Shown piece by piece: positions 15,900-23,934 of a DNA stretch of 40,616 nt. Every line of letters begins with the position of its first letter. Position 1 is the stretch's first letter. Position numbers and translations under genes: made by a program. The DNA comes from Pseudomonadales bacterium. Lineage in GTDB: Bacteria > Pseudomonadota > Gammaproteobacteria > Pseudomonadales > Azotimanducaceae. The DNA lies in NCBI GenBank assembly GCA_028281005.1, contig JANQKS010000104.1, positions 1 through 40,616 of the forward strand, written 5' to 3'. A model generated the notes under the pieces. That model saw only the letters and a program-made list of their open reading frames with translations, was not told the DNA's origin and made no database searches.

Positions 15900-16400
15900 A
15901 TGGCCGTTGATAAATTCCCGATTGAAGCGAGCCACATCATGATGTTTGCCCGCTCCGTCGGCGACGATAACCAAATCTACTTCGATGAAGACTACGCGCA
16001 GGGTACCGAACCCGGCAGCATCATTGCGCCGCCGACGTTTGCCCAATCCAGCGCTCAATTTGACCCCGATTACTTCCTGCGTCCGAAAGTGGGCGAGCCG
16101 TGGTTTGGCTCCGGCAAGGAACCCACCGGCATTAAGCGGGATTCCTCCGGTGGTGGAGGCGGTGGCGGCGGCGGCGGTGGTTTGCACGCCGAACAGCACT
16201 TTGAATATCACCGTCACATCAAACCCGGCGACGTACTCACCGCCACGGTGAAACCCGGTGAAACCTGGGAAAAAGAAGGCAAACGGTCCGGTAAGCTGGT
16301 GTTTTCCGAAACCGTCACCGAGTACCGCGACCAGAATGGTGAGCTGGTCATCACTGCACGCGGCGTTGGGGTTCGTACCGAACGCCCGGTGGATCAATAG
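15900..16400 (+). CDS. MaoC-like N-terminal-type dehydratase/hydratase subunit with poly-glycine
   Basis: A 166-residue hot-dog protein of the MaoC N-terminal dehydratase type (FAS1_DH_region), usually the partner half of a two-subunit (R)-hydratase or dehydratase. Core stretches are FARSVGDDNQIYFDEDYA (near 16-33), IIAPPTF and LHAEQHFEYHRHIKPGDVL (abridged). A run of eleven glycines lies at 84-94, encoded by mixed GGN codons; similar runs occur in this family, so it is not a sequencing artefact. ATG 15900 follows GGGGAGG. The catalytic MaoC gene begins 9 bases after its stop, so a heterodimer is likely. Confidence 0.88.
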   Translation: MAVDKFPIEASHIMMFARSVGDDNQIYFDEDYAQGTEPGSIIAPPTFAQSSAQFDPDYFLRPKVGEPWFGSGKEPTGIKRDSSGGGGGGGGGGGLHAEQHFEYHRHIKPGDVLTATVKPGETWEKEGKRSGKLVFSETVTEYRDQNGELVITARGVGVRTERPVDQ

Positions 16401-16409
16401 GAGGGCGGC

Positions 16410-16817
16410 ATGGCGTTAAAAGCAGCAGATCTAAACGTAGGCGACACCTACACCGAGTGTTTGGTGGAAGACTTGAAGCGCACCCAAATTGTGCAGTATG
16501 CAGGCGCTTCCGGTGATTATAACCCTCTGCACACCGACGAAATTTTCACCGTCGAGGTGGCGAAGTATCCATCGGTATTTGCCCACGGCATGTTAACCAT
16601 GGGGATGACCGGCCGCATGTTGACCAACTATGTGGGCGACGGCCGTCTCACCAAATATGGTGTGCGTTTCACCAGCCAGGTGTGGCCGGGCGATACGCTC
16701 AACTCCACCGCAACGGTGGAAAGTGTGGATGACGGCTTGGTTGACCTGAAAGTTGAAACCACCAATCAAGATGGGTCGGTGGTACTGTCGGGTTACGCGC
16801 AAGCCCGCGTCGATTGA
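16410..16817 (+). CDS. MaoC family hydratase/dehydratase, catalytic subunit
   Basis: A 135-residue single hot-dog domain. The hydratase motif YAGASGDYNPLHTDE carries catalytic Asp36 and His41, followed by FAHGMLTMGMTGRML. A GGAGGG site precedes the ATG. Together with the preceding gene it probably forms an (R)-specific enoyl-CoA hydratase or 3-hydroxyacyl dehydratase, comparable in layout to two-gene systems for steroid or branched-chain acyl-CoA. The substrate is unknown. It is convergent with the aryl-polyene ketosynthase gene. Confidence 0.92.
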   Translation: MALKAADLNVGDTYTECLVEDLKRTQIVQYAGASGDYNPLHTDEIFTVEVAKYPSVFAHGMLTMGMTGRMLTNYVGDGRLTKYGVRFTSQVWPGDTLNSTATVESVDDGLVDLKVETTNQDGSVVLSGYAQARVD

Positions 16818-16830
16818 CAGACCCGAACCA

Positions 16831-16860
16831 GCGCGGCGCTTTCAACTGAGAGCGCTGCGC
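16831..16860. terminator. Stem-loop between convergent genes
   Basis: GC-rich imperfect arms (about 16831-16842 and 16849-16860) form a stem between the MaoC gene and the end of pigment operon 1. The T-rich tail is weak, so the call is moderate. Confidence 0.45.
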
Positions 16861-16875
16861 CTCTCTCTGGTCTCT

Positions 16876-18108
16876 CTAGGGCGGTGGCGCAAAAATCAGC
16901 GACGTATTGATGCCGCCAAACGCAAAATTGTTACTCATGACGTAGTCGGCGTGTAGCTCGCGGCCGCGCCCGGTAATGTGATCGACCCCTTCACATTGTG
17001 GGTCGACGTCTTGCAGATTCAACGTCGGCGCAAACCAACCGTCTCGCATCATCATGATGCTCGCCCAGGCCTCCAACCCACCACAGGCGCCTAAGGTATG
17101 CCCGAAGTGGCCTTTCAGAGAGCTGAACAGCACATTTGGCAAGTGTGCTCGGGTGGCTTCTACTTCCGAAACATCGCCACTGTCGGTCGCCGTACCGTGC
17201 GCGTTCACATAACCGATGTCGGCGGCTTTTAAGCCAGAGTTGTCGAGGGCAAGCGCAATACACTCGGCTTGGGTGCTGCAATTGGGTTGAGTGATGTGGA
17301 CACCATCCGCGTTGGTGGCAAAGCCGCATACCTCCGCCAGCACCTTCGCACCCCGCGCTTGTGCATGGCTCAAGGACTCCAATATCAGAGTGCTTGCACC
17401 TTCACCGAGCACCAGACCATCACGCTGCTGATCAAATGGGCGTGGCGTGCTGGTGGGCTCATCGTTACACGTACTGGTGGCGTATAAGGCGTCAAATACC
17501 GCGGAATGCGCCACCGTCAATTCATCCGCTCCGCCGGCCACCATGACGTCCTGATAGCCATGCTGGATGGTTTCAAAAGCAAAGCCGATGGCTTGGCTGG
17601 AGGCGGTGCAGGCGGAACTGGTGGTCAGCACACGCCCGGTGATGCCGAAGTGCACGCCAATATTGACTGCGGCGGTGTGGCTCATGCCGCGCAGATAGCT
17701 GGTGGCTTTGAGATTGCGTGCGTTTGCCTGTTCCAGGGTGCTGACAAACTCCAGCAACGCATCCGGGCTGCCGGTGGCAGAGCCATAAGCCACGCCGGCA
17801 CGTCCGCTTTGCAGCGTGGCGTTGCCGAGAAGCCCTGCATCTTGCAGAGCAAGTTCAGTGGCGCGCACGCCGAGTTGCGCAACGCGGCCCATGCTGCGTA
17901 AGTCTTTGCGCGTGTAGTGCGTGGGCATGGAAAACGCCACAGGCGCGCCGAGGTGGCATTGTAAGCCGCCGACATTTTGCCAGGCGGGCATCGCTTTAAC
18001 CGCGCTGGTACCGCTGTGTAATGCGGCTTTGACGCTGGCCCAATCTTCCCCCAGTGCCGTTACGTTGCCGGCGCCGGTGACCACCACGCGTTGCTGAGGT
18101 GATGTCAC
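16876..18108 (-). CDS. 3-oxoacyl-ACP synthase II-like ketosynthase (ApeR-type), aryl polyene
   Basis: A 410-residue FabF-type condensing enzyme. The triad is Cys167 in TSSACTASS, His304 in NAHGTATDSGD and His337 in GHFGHTLGACGG, with Lys332. It starts with GTG that shares a base with the TAG of the ketoreductase gene, so translation is coupled. It is the last gene of a nine-gene leftward operon and corresponds by position and type to ApeR of the E. coli aryl-polyene cluster. It is expected to do chain extension from malonyl-ACP, while the other ketosynthase pair at 22731 builds the main polyene. A housekeeping FabF role is less likely in this context. Confidence 0.92.
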   Translation of the reverse strand: MTSPQQRVVVTGAGNVTALGEDWASVKAALHSGTSAVKAMPAWQNVGGLQCHLGAPVAFSMPTHYTRKDLRSMGRVAQLGVRATELALQDAGLLGNATLQSGRAGVAYGSATGSPDALLEFVSTLEQANARNLKATSYLRGMSHTAAVNIGVHFGITGRVLTTSSACTASSQAIGFAFETIQHGYQDVMVAGGADELTVAHSAVFDALYATSTCNDEPTSTPRPFDQQRDGLVLGEGASTLILESLSHAQARGAKVLAEVCGFATNADGVHITQPNCSTQAECIALALDNSGLKAADIGYVNAHGTATDSGDVSEVEATRAHLPNVLFSSLKGHFGHTLGACGGLEAWASIMMMRDGWFAPTLNLQDVDPQCEGVDHITGRGRELHADYVMSNNFAFGGINTSLIFAPPP

Positions 18109-18860
18109 TAGCCCGCCAAGCCGCCGTCAACAGCAATCACCTGACGGGTGATGTAAGCCGCTTTATCAGAACATAAGAATGCCACCAAGGCGGCCACTTC
18201 TGTAGCCTGTCCGGTGCGGCGCAGGGGAATCATGTCACGCACCATATCTTGAGGCAGATCTTCGGTCATGTCGGTATCAATGAGCCCGGGTGCAACTGCG
18301 TTCACCGTAATATTGCGTTTTGCCAGCTCCAGGGCGAGTGATTTAGCAGCACCTATCAATCCAGCCTTGGTGGCAGCATAGTTGGTTTGGCCGCGATTGC
18401 CGATGAGGCCGGACACCGAAGACAACACCACAATACGTCCCGGTTGGCGGCGCCGGATCATCGGCATGATCGCCGGTTTCAACACGTTGTAGAAGCCATC
18501 GAGGTTGGTGTGGACAACACTGTCCCAGTCTTCATCGGTCATCATCGGCAAAGCCTGGTCGCGGCTGATGCCGGCGTTTAACACCACGCCGTAGTAGGCG
18601 CCGTGTTGCTCAATATCCTCCTGTAACGCCGCGCTACACGCGCTGCGGTCGCCGACGTCAAACCCGATGCTGCGGCCGTGGCCGCCAAGCGCCTGGATTT
18701 CTTCGACACAAGCCTCGGCAAGGTCCTGGCGTTGACCGTAGTGGACCACCACCTCGTAGCCCTGGCTTGCCAGCTCCAGGGCAATGGCGCGGCCAATGCC
18801 GCGGCTGGCCCCGGTCACCAAAATCGCACGTTGTTGTTGGGATGCTTCGGTTGAACTCAT
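18108..18860 (-). CDS. 3-oxoacyl-ACP reductase (ApeQ/FabG-type), aryl polyene
   Basis: A 250-residue short-chain dehydrogenase of the FabG type. NADPH-binding TGASRGIG is at 17-24, NAG at 95-97, and catalytic Ser148, Tyr161 and Lys165 in NYAATKAG. Start 18860 is chosen because its ATG overlaps the stop of the dehydratase gene as ATGA. It reduces the 3-keto group of the growing aryl-polyenoyl-ACP before dehydration. There is no enoyl reductase in the cluster, which is what keeps the double bonds. Confidence 0.93.
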   Translation of the reverse strand: MSSTEASQQQRAILVTGASRGIGRAIALELASQGYEVVVHYGQRQDLAEACVEEIQALGGHGRSIGFDVGDRSACSAALQEDIEQHGAYYGVVLNAGISRDQALPMMTDEDWDSVVHTNLDGFYNVLKPAIMPMIRRRQPGRIVVLSSVSGLIGNRGQTNYAATKAGLIGAAKSLALELAKRNITVNAVAPGLIDTDMTEDLPQDMVRDMIPLRRTGQATEVAALVAFLCSDKAAYITRQVIAVDGGLAG

Positions 18861-19330
18861 ATATACACAGCCAAACTGGCGTCCGCGACGGCCTGGTCTG
18901 CGCACAAGGCGGTCAGGCGGGTGGGGTCTGCAGAGGTTAAGTTGGCGGTATCCAATACTGCGATAACAGCGCCAAACTTTACCAAAGCCGAGCGGGATGC
19001 GTCAGTTGGCAACGGCGACTGCAACTGGGCGTGGATGAGCAGCTCAGCATCCACCGCAAAGGCCGCCACTTGACTGGAGAATTGGCGGCAGCTGATCAAC
19101 ATACCTTGCCGCGGCGCAGCTTTGTCCCCCGCCTGGAGCGAAAAAAACGCGGCTGCGGTTTGCGCCATGAGTTCCAAGCCGAAACAGGTACGCAAGCCAT
19201 CGGCGGTGGCAAACGGCAATTTGGCCACTGCCGTGGTGGCCCACAGCTGATTTATGTCATAAGCCACCACTTGCTCAATCAATCGCATCGGCGGCTGGTG
19301 CGGTATAAGGTCCGCGGCAGGATAGGTCAC
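18857..19330 (-). CDS. ApeP-type 3-hydroxyacyl-ACP dehydratase, aryl polyene
   Basis: A 157-residue hot-dog protein. The start of the domain, LIPHQPPMRLIE with His11, and GLELMAQTAAAF match the ApeP-type dehydratases found in aryl-polyene loci. It starts with GTG overlapping the thioesterase stop as GTGA, and ends overlapping the ketoreductase start as ATGA. In the studied E. coli system ApeP works in a complex with ApeI, whose counterpart here is at 20545. It removes water from the 3-hydroxyacyl-ACP to give the new double bond. Confidence 0.85.
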   Translation of the reverse strand: MTYPAADLIPHQPPMRLIEQVVAYDINQLWATTAVAKLPFATADGLRTCFGLELMAQTAAAFFSLQAGDKAAPRQGMLISCRQFSSQVAAFAVDAELLIHAQLQSPLPTDASRSALVKFGAVIAVLDTANLTSADPTRLTALCADQAVADASLAVYI

Positions 19331-19803
19331 GGTGTTTGTTCCAGTAGCGTTTGGATAAGTTGCTGGACCGTTTCGGGCACGCCAATAATGAGCGACTCAT
19401 CCGTTGCGGCCACCGGGACCTGCACCGTGTAGGCTTCATTGACTCTTTGTGCCTGGGTGTTGGTGATTTCATAGTAAATGCGCAGGCGGAACTCCCACTC
19501 CACCAGTTGTGCAGTGACCGTTACTGTCTCTCCGAAGGGGATACTGCGTAGATAGCGCACGCGGGTATCGACGATGGGCCATATCTGGCCCATGGCGGCC
19601 ATCTCGCGGTAGCCGAAATTGAATTTGTCCAGCAGCGCAATCCGCGCGCTGTCGTAGTAGCGAAAATAGTTCCCGTGCCAGGCTAAACCGGTGGGATCCG
19701 CGTCCTGGAACGGTACGCTGATGTTGACGCTGCTGCGCAATGCAGCGTGGTCGGGCCATTGTTTGCGCCATAGCCGGCTGCGGCGGGTATTGTTGCTGGC
19801 CAT
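19327..19803 (-). CDS. 4HBT-type thioesterase (ApeK-like), aryl polyene
   Basis: A 158-residue acyl-CoA/ACP thioesterase of the 4-hydroxybenzoyl-CoA thioesterase type. The signature region QDADPTGLAWHGNYFRYYDSAR (abridged here in meaning: D34-A-D36 followed by H43, N45 and Y46) is intact. Start 19803 is chosen because its ATG overlaps the glycosyltransferase stop as TAATG; upstream in-frame codons read through that gene. It may release the finished polyene or clear stalled chains from the ACP. Confidence 0.88.
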   Translation of the reverse strand: MASNNTRRSRLWRKQWPDHAALRSSVNISVPFQDADPTGLAWHGNYFRYYDSARIALLDKFNFGYREMAAMGQIWPIVDTRVRYLRSIPFGETVTVTAQLVEWEFRLRIYYEITNTQAQRVNEAYTVQVPVAATDESLIIGVPETVQQLIQTLLEQTP

Positions 19804-20552
19804 TAGTGTTCCGGCCGACTGACACGGCGCCACAGCGTGCGCGCCATGCGCCATAATCCACCCAGAATGAGCAAGGTGTGCATTGCCACCAAACGTGCGT
19901 TATCGGCTACCAAATTGAAATGTGACTCTCCATCTTCGGGGTAAACCACGGCGGTGTCCATGCTTTGTACGTCCAAACCCGCCCAGCAAGCGCGCACCAG
20001 TATCTCGACGTCAAACTCCATGCGCGTGCGGTAACCAATGGCTTCACACAGGGGCAGCACACTGGCCAGCGGATACACGCGCAAGCCGCACATGGCGTCT
20101 CGTACCTGGCGTGAGGCAGTGACAAACTGCACCAGATAGTTGGTTAACATGCGCCCATACAGACGCGCCGCGGGTATGTCTTCACCAAACACCGGGCGCC
20201 CGCTGAACAAGCTGGCCGGCATCTGTTGGGAGCGGCGTTGCAGCTGGGGAATGTCAGCCGGATCGTGCTGTCCATCCGCATCCAGCGAGATGACGTGGCT
20301 GTAGCCGCGTTCTGCCGCGTTGCGCAGGCCGCTGATCATCGCCGCGCCTTTGCCGCCGTTTTGCTCACGTTGAATCAGGTGTACGGAGTTGTATTGCGCA
20401 ACCACGGTATGCAGTTTCGTGCAGATGTCATGCCCGCTGGCGTCGTCTACCACTAACACCTCAAGACCGGTATCGACTAGCCTTGGTAACAAGGTGCTCA
20501 ACGGATCAAGGTGCCGGTAATGCGGCACAACAATACAATACACGTTAGCCAC
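19803..20552 (-). CDS. Family 2 glycosyltransferase (ApeJ-like), aryl polyene
   Basis: About 249 residues of the GT-A family 2 fold. Nucleotide-binding VLVVDDASG (near 32-40) and the metal-binding SLDADGQHD (near 89-97) are present, the latter typical of dolichol-phosphate-mannose-synthase-like enzymes. The likely start is a GTG at 20552, overlapping the dehydratase gene by 8 bases; a GTG at 20543 is an alternative. A C-terminal hydrophobic stretch (ARLVAMHTLLILGGLWRMA) may contact the membrane. It probably decorates the pigment or its lipid anchor. Donor and acceptor are unknown. Confidence 0.85.
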   Translation of the reverse strand: MANVYCIVVPHYRHLDPLSTLLPRLVDTGLEVLVVDDASGHDICTKLHTVVAQYNSVHLIQREQNGGKGAAMISGLRNAAERGYSHVISLDADGQHDPADIPQLQRRSQQMPASLFSGRPVFGEDIPAARLYGRMLTNYLVQFVTASRQVRDAMCGLRVYPLASVLPLCEAIGYRTRMEFDVEILVRACWAGLDVQSMDTAVVYPEDGESHFNLVADNARLVAMHTLLILGGLWRMARTLWRRVSRPEH

Positions 20553-21024
20553 GGTACTGCAGTTTTCCCTTGGTGCAGACGTGCTCTGGGAGGTGGTAGT
20601 CGAAAGCAACGCTGGTGCCCTCGCGGGTGAGGTTTAGCTTCAACCAGTTGCCTGGGCTAATGGGGTGCAGAAACTTGATCTGTGACATCCTCGCAAATCC
20701 GGTAGGGGGGGTCGCTTCGAAGGCGTCTGCCGCGGCGGTGATGGCCCAGTCTATTTGCAGCACGCCCGGTAGAATGGGGTTGTTGGGGAAGTGACCGTCG
20801 AACACCGGCATGTCGGGGGCTACCCACAACAGCCCGGAGAAAGACTGCGGATCCCCACTGCGGTGTACCCACCATGGCTGATTCGGTGATAAGCCGTGAG
20901 GAGATTTGCGGGTCCGTGTCACCGGCAATACTCCGTCACGCCCTATGGACTGCCCCCGCCAGCTTTGCGCCTGCTCGGCAAATAGAATTTCGCTCTGCGC
21001 TTCGGTGATTTCGACAAGCGCCAT
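20545..21024 (-). CDS. ApeI-type 3-hydroxyacyl-ACP dehydratase, aryl polyene
   Basis: A 159-residue hot-dog protein. FDGHFPNNPILPGVLQIDWA carries the FabZ-like active-site His78 and the conserved proline-glycine stretch. The first 50 residues are an extra region not found in FabZ. It is the partner type of the dehydratase at 18857; in E. coli the pair form one active complex. It lies between the membrane-protein and glycosyltransferase genes, as in the E. coli order G-I-J apart from the ligase, which has moved to operon 2. Confidence 0.87.
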   Translation of the reverse strand: MALVEITEAQSEILFAEQAQSWRGQSIGRDGVLPVTRTRKSPHGLSPNQPWWVHRSGDPQSFSGLLWVAPDMPVFDGHFPNNPILPGVLQIDWAITAAADAFEATPPTGFARMSQIKFLHPISPGNWLKLNLTREGTSVAFDYHLPEHVCTKGKLQYRG

Positions 21025-21030
21025 CTTTAG

Positions 21031-21579
21031 TTAAGCCCGATGTCGTTTGCGATATAGCAGCCGCACGGGGTATTCCACCGCAAACATCAAGCCGATCAAT
21101 AAATAGCTGATTAAACCGTTATACCAAGCCCACACACTGGTGGAGGCGAGTAACGCCGTGTAGGCAGCGATGCCGGCGTTGATGACAAAAAATCCAGTCC
21201 ACACCATGGTCAGTCGACGGGTATAAGGTACCGCCGGGCCGTCGACTTGTAATCCGACCAGTTGTGAAATTCGTTCAATTACGGAAGGCGGGTATAGCAG
21301 CGTATAGATGCAGAATATTGCCGCGCCCAAATTGATCAGTGTCGGATACAGCTTGAGCACAGTCAGCTGCGTGTCGAACAAGGCTAGCGCGCAAAACAGT
21401 CCTAAACCAACCAGCGCAGCGATGAGCACGGCGCGAGACTCCAGTTTTATGAACGCCAGCCGCAGCCCCGCGAGGACCGCAAAGATAAGCACTAGATAGC
21501 CAGGGGCCAGATTGTCGAGCAACAAAAACACCACAAAGGGGTAACACGCCAAAGCGACGGCCAGGAGTGATCGGGTCAC
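21031..21579 (-). CDS. Integral membrane protein, COG4648/ApeG-like, aryl polyene
   Basis: A 182-residue protein with about six membrane helices (for example 4-20, 27-43, 50-66, 77-95, 122-141 and 147-168) and a basic C-terminus LLYRKRHRA. The layout and neighbours match the COG4648 membrane proteins of aryl-polyene loci, whose role in export or assembly is not settled. The start is GTG, 10 bases after the ACP stop. No catalytic motif is visible. Confidence 0.83.
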   Translation of the reverse strand: MTRSLLAVALACYPFVVFLLLDNLAPGYLVLIFAVLAGLRLAFIKLESRAVLIAALVGLGLFCALALFDTQLTVLKLYPTLINLGAAIFCIYTLLYPPSVIERISQLVGLQVDGPAVPYTRRLTMVWTGFFVINAGIAAYTALLASTSVWAWYNGLISYLLIGLMFAVEYPVRLLYRKRHRA

Positions 21580-21589
21580 GTGGGCGGGT

Positions 21590-21817
21590 CTAATGGGATT
21601 CCACGAGGGTCACGACATCACCAACTGTGCGGACTTCCTTCAAGTCTTCCGCCGGTAACTCTTTGCCGGTGAGTTCACGCAAACGAGAGAGGATGTCGAT
21701 GGCGTCGATGCTGTCGATGTCGAGGTCGTCCATGAGTTGCGCCTCGAGCGTGATGAGTTCGGGTTCTATCTCAAACTCGGCGGCCAACACGGTACGCAAT
21801 TGGTCTAATGTATTCAT
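21590..21817 (-). CDS. Acyl carrier protein, aryl polyene operon 1
   Basis: A 75-residue acyl carrier protein. The phosphopantetheine attachment site is Ser36 in DLDIDSIDAIDIL. The rest is acidic and helical, as in FabC/AcpP. It carries either the aryl starter or the growing polyene. No phosphopantetheinyl transferase gene is in the window, so activation must come from elsewhere. A second ACP lies at 31502, matching the two-ACP (ApeE/ApeF) arrangement of E. coli. Confidence 0.93.
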   Translation of the reverse strand: MNTLDQLRTVLAAEFEIEPELITLEAQLMDDLDIDSIDAIDILSRLRELTGKELPAEDLKEVRTVGDVVTLVESH

Positions 21818-21835
21818 GCGCTAATTTTCGGCCGG

Positions 21836-22657
21836 TTACAGCTTCGGTGCAACAGCGCGGCCTTGCAGGCGATCGTGGAAAAACTGCTGCAATTCGGCGG
21901 TGATGCGGCGGCGCGCCAGGCGCGCGTCTTGTGCCACTACCGGCTGCACACTGGGCGCAAATTCAATGCACCATTGAATCTTCTGTTTTGGAAACTCGTG
22001 CCAGGCGCGGGTTTTGCTCAAGTAGCTGCCGTTTTTGTGGATCACGATGGGATAAACGGTCGCACCACTGCGCACCAACAACTCCGCGGCACCCAGGCGG
22101 AACTGTGGCAAGGCTTGCGGGAGTGTGCGGGTTGCTTCGGGGAATACCAGCAGCGTCTCGCCGTTCAGCAAACGGGTGCTGCCTTCTTCTAGAAGATGCT
22201 CCGGATCGCCGTTGGATACATAGTTGAGTTCCGCAACCAGAAATCGAATTAACCGGGAGCGTTGTAGGTCCGCCTTTAACACGCAACAAATGTGTGGTTG
22301 CGTGGCCAAGATCCACAGCACATCTACCAAGCTAGGATGATTGGCCACAATCAACCCCGGGCCGAGGTGTTGAGTGTGCTTAAACTCCACGCTGATGAGG
22401 CCCAGGGTTTGGTGGTAGTTGAGATAAATGCGGCACAGTCGGCTGATAACACCGCGCAGTTGCACAACACGCTTGGCGGGCTTGAGCTCACGCCAGCGCA
22501 ACCAAATAGCGCTAGCCATGAGCGCGCCGCAGCCCAGTGCAAATACGACGTATCCCAAGGCGCAACCCAGTGCCAAATAGGCTCGATACGGGGCTGAAGC
22601 CGGGGTGTCATTTAGCGCTAGGCAACCCATAACTTGATCGGTAGTCTTGCCACTCAT
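21836..22657 (-). CDS. LPLAT acyltransferase (ApeD-like), aryl polyene
   Basis: A 273-residue membrane-bound acyltransferase. One helix lies at about 27-53; the catalytic box NHPSLVD is at 106-112, and LVFPEATRTLP replaces the usual FPEGTR with an alanine. It opens the nine-gene leftward operon and begins 74 bases from the divergent ketosynthase gene. It may esterify the aryl polyene to a glycerolipid or build the lipid acceptor. Ribosome-binding signal before the ATG is weak. Confidence 0.87.
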   Translation of the reverse strand: MSGKTTDQVMGCLALNDTPASAPYRAYLALGCALGYVVFALGCGALMASAIWLRWRELKPAKRVVQLRGVISRLCRIYLNYHQTLGLISVEFKHTQHLGPGLIVANHPSLVDVLWILATQPHICCVLKADLQRSRLIRFLVAELNYVSNGDPEHLLEEGSTRLLNGETLLVFPEATRTLPQALPQFRLGAAELLVRSGATVYPIVIHKNGSYLSKTRAWHEFPKQKIQWCIEFAPSVQPVVAQDARLARRRITAELQQFFHDRLQGRAVAPKL

Positions 22658-22730
22658 AAGCGAACTGGCTTAATAAACAACAATCTCAAAACAATAGCTG
22701 GTTAATCAACACAGGAGTCTGACAGCACAG
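22658..22730. promoter_or_regulatory. Divergent promoter region of the pigment cluster
   Basis: Only 73 bases separate the oppositely oriented acyltransferase and ketosynthase genes, so both promoters are in or overlap this A/T-rich stretch (TAATAAACAACAAT and GGTTAATCAACA). A perfect 16-bp palindrome at 22732-22747 follows at once. Confidence 0.55.
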
Positions 22731-23882
22731 GTGGTTTACGTAAACCAACTCACTCTGACCTCTGCTCTGGGAGCCGGGCTGGATCAAATGCGCGCGTCGT
22801 TGCAGGCCGATCATTCAGGCTTGAGTGCTGCTGAATGGCCACACTGTGATGTGCCTTGTTATGTGGGGGCGGTGAACTTGCCGGTTGAGATCAGCGTGTC
22901 GGCGCAACGCCTCAGCCGCAACAACCGGCTGGTCGAGTATGCCCTGCAGCAAGACAATTTTGCCGCGCACGTGGCGGCTGCAGTATCGCGATATGGCGCT
23001 CCACGGGTGGGCATCGTTATGGGTACCAGCACGTCGAGCATCGATCGTACGGAACAAGCCTATCGCGAGATGGGTCAAGAGGAACACTTTGCCGAGGAGT
23101 TTATTCAGCCGCGCACTCACAACCCCCACGCGCCAGGAGATTTTCTCGCCGAGCGGCTGGGCATCACGGGCCCCTGTATTACGGTGAGCGCCGCCTGTGC
23201 ATCGAGTGCCAAGGTGTTTGCCGTGGCCGAGCGTTGGTTGCAGCAAAATCTGGTGGATGCCGTGGTGGTTGGCGGCGCAGATACGTTATGTCTGTCTGTG
23301 ATTTATGGCTTCCATTCTCTGCAATTGGTGTCGGACGAACCCTGCCGGCCTTTTTCTCCACAGCGCAAAGGCATCAGTCTGGGTGAAGCGGCGGGTTTTG
23401 CGTTGCTCTCCAACGAACCGGCCGAGCTTGCCGTGCTGGGTGTGGGAGAGAGCTGTGACGCCTACCATATGTCCAGCGCCCACCCGGAAGGTCTCGGTGC
23501 GGAGCTGTCCATGCAACGTGCGTTGGCGGCGTCGGATATCGGCATGCAAGACGTGGATTATGTCAATCTGCACGGGACCGGCACGCGTGCCAACGATGAA
23601 ACCGAGGGTAAGGTCTGTGCGCGCATGGCGTCCGCACATACGGTATTTAGCGCCACCAAAGGTTGGACCGGCCATACCCTGGGTGCAGCGGGTATCGTCG
23701 AAGCGGTGCTGTCGATGAACGCCATTTTGACCGACCTAGTGCCCGGCACCATGCACACGTCTTGTGCGGAACCGGGGTTACCGATCCTGTTGGAGTCGGT
23801 TGAGCGGCGCGTGAACACCGTATTGTCTAACTCGTTTGGTTTTGGCGGCAATAACTGCTCCGTGGTGTTTGCGCGGGCATGA
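22731..23882 (+). CDS. Beta-ketoacyl synthase (ApeO-type), aryl polyene
   Basis: A 383-residue condensing enzyme. Catalytic Cys156 is in VSAACASSAK, the first His in NLHGTGTRANDE, and the second in KGWTGHTLGAAG. The start is GTG with AGGAG 13 bases upstream, somewhat far; a perfect 16-bp palindrome covers this start. The next gene encodes a chain-length-factor-like partner, as in the ApeO-ApeC heterodimer. It should condense malonyl units onto the aryl starter. Confidence 0.9.
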   Translation: MVYVNQLTLTSALGAGLDQMRASLQADHSGLSAAEWPHCDVPCYVGAVNLPVEISVSAQRLSRNNRLVEYALQQDNFAAHVAAAVSRYGAPRVGIVMGTSTSSIDRTEQAYREMGQEEHFAEEFIQPRTHNPHAPGDFLAERLGITGPCITVSAACASSAKVFAVAERWLQQNLVDAVVVGGADTLCLSVIYGFHSLQLVSDEPCRPFSPQRKGISLGEAAGFALLSNEPAELAVLGVGESCDAYHMSSAHPEGLGAELSMQRALAASDIGMQDVDYVNLHGTGTRANDETEGKVCARMASAHTVFSATKGWTGHTLGAAGIVEAVLSMNAILTDLVPGTMHTSCAEPGLPILLESVERRVNTVLSNSFGFGGNNCSVVFARA

Positions 23883-23934
23883 AGGCAAAAAAGCAATGAC
23901 GGCAAAGACAGCAAAGACGGCAATGAAGGCCAAT
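23881..23934 (+). repeat. Imperfect 9-bp tandem array across a start codon
   Basis: Six 9-base units of consensus A-C-G-G-C-A-A-A/T-G run from the end of the ketosynthase gene into the next gene. ATG occurs in unit 2 (23896) and in unit 5 (23923), so the array holds both candidate starts. It encodes the repetitive N-terminus MTAKTAKTAMKA. Confidence 0.65.

Noticed and set aside
14837-15940. Long minus-strand open frame of 367 codons opposite the enoyl-CoA hydratase
   Set aside because: It is the antisense shadow of a clear crotonase gene and also runs through the inverted-repeat element; composition is Arg/Ser/Pro-rich without any family pattern.
16141-16180. Poly-glycine run as sequencing error or slippage
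   Set aside because: Codons are mixed GGN, the frame is intact, and similar runs occur in the same protein family.
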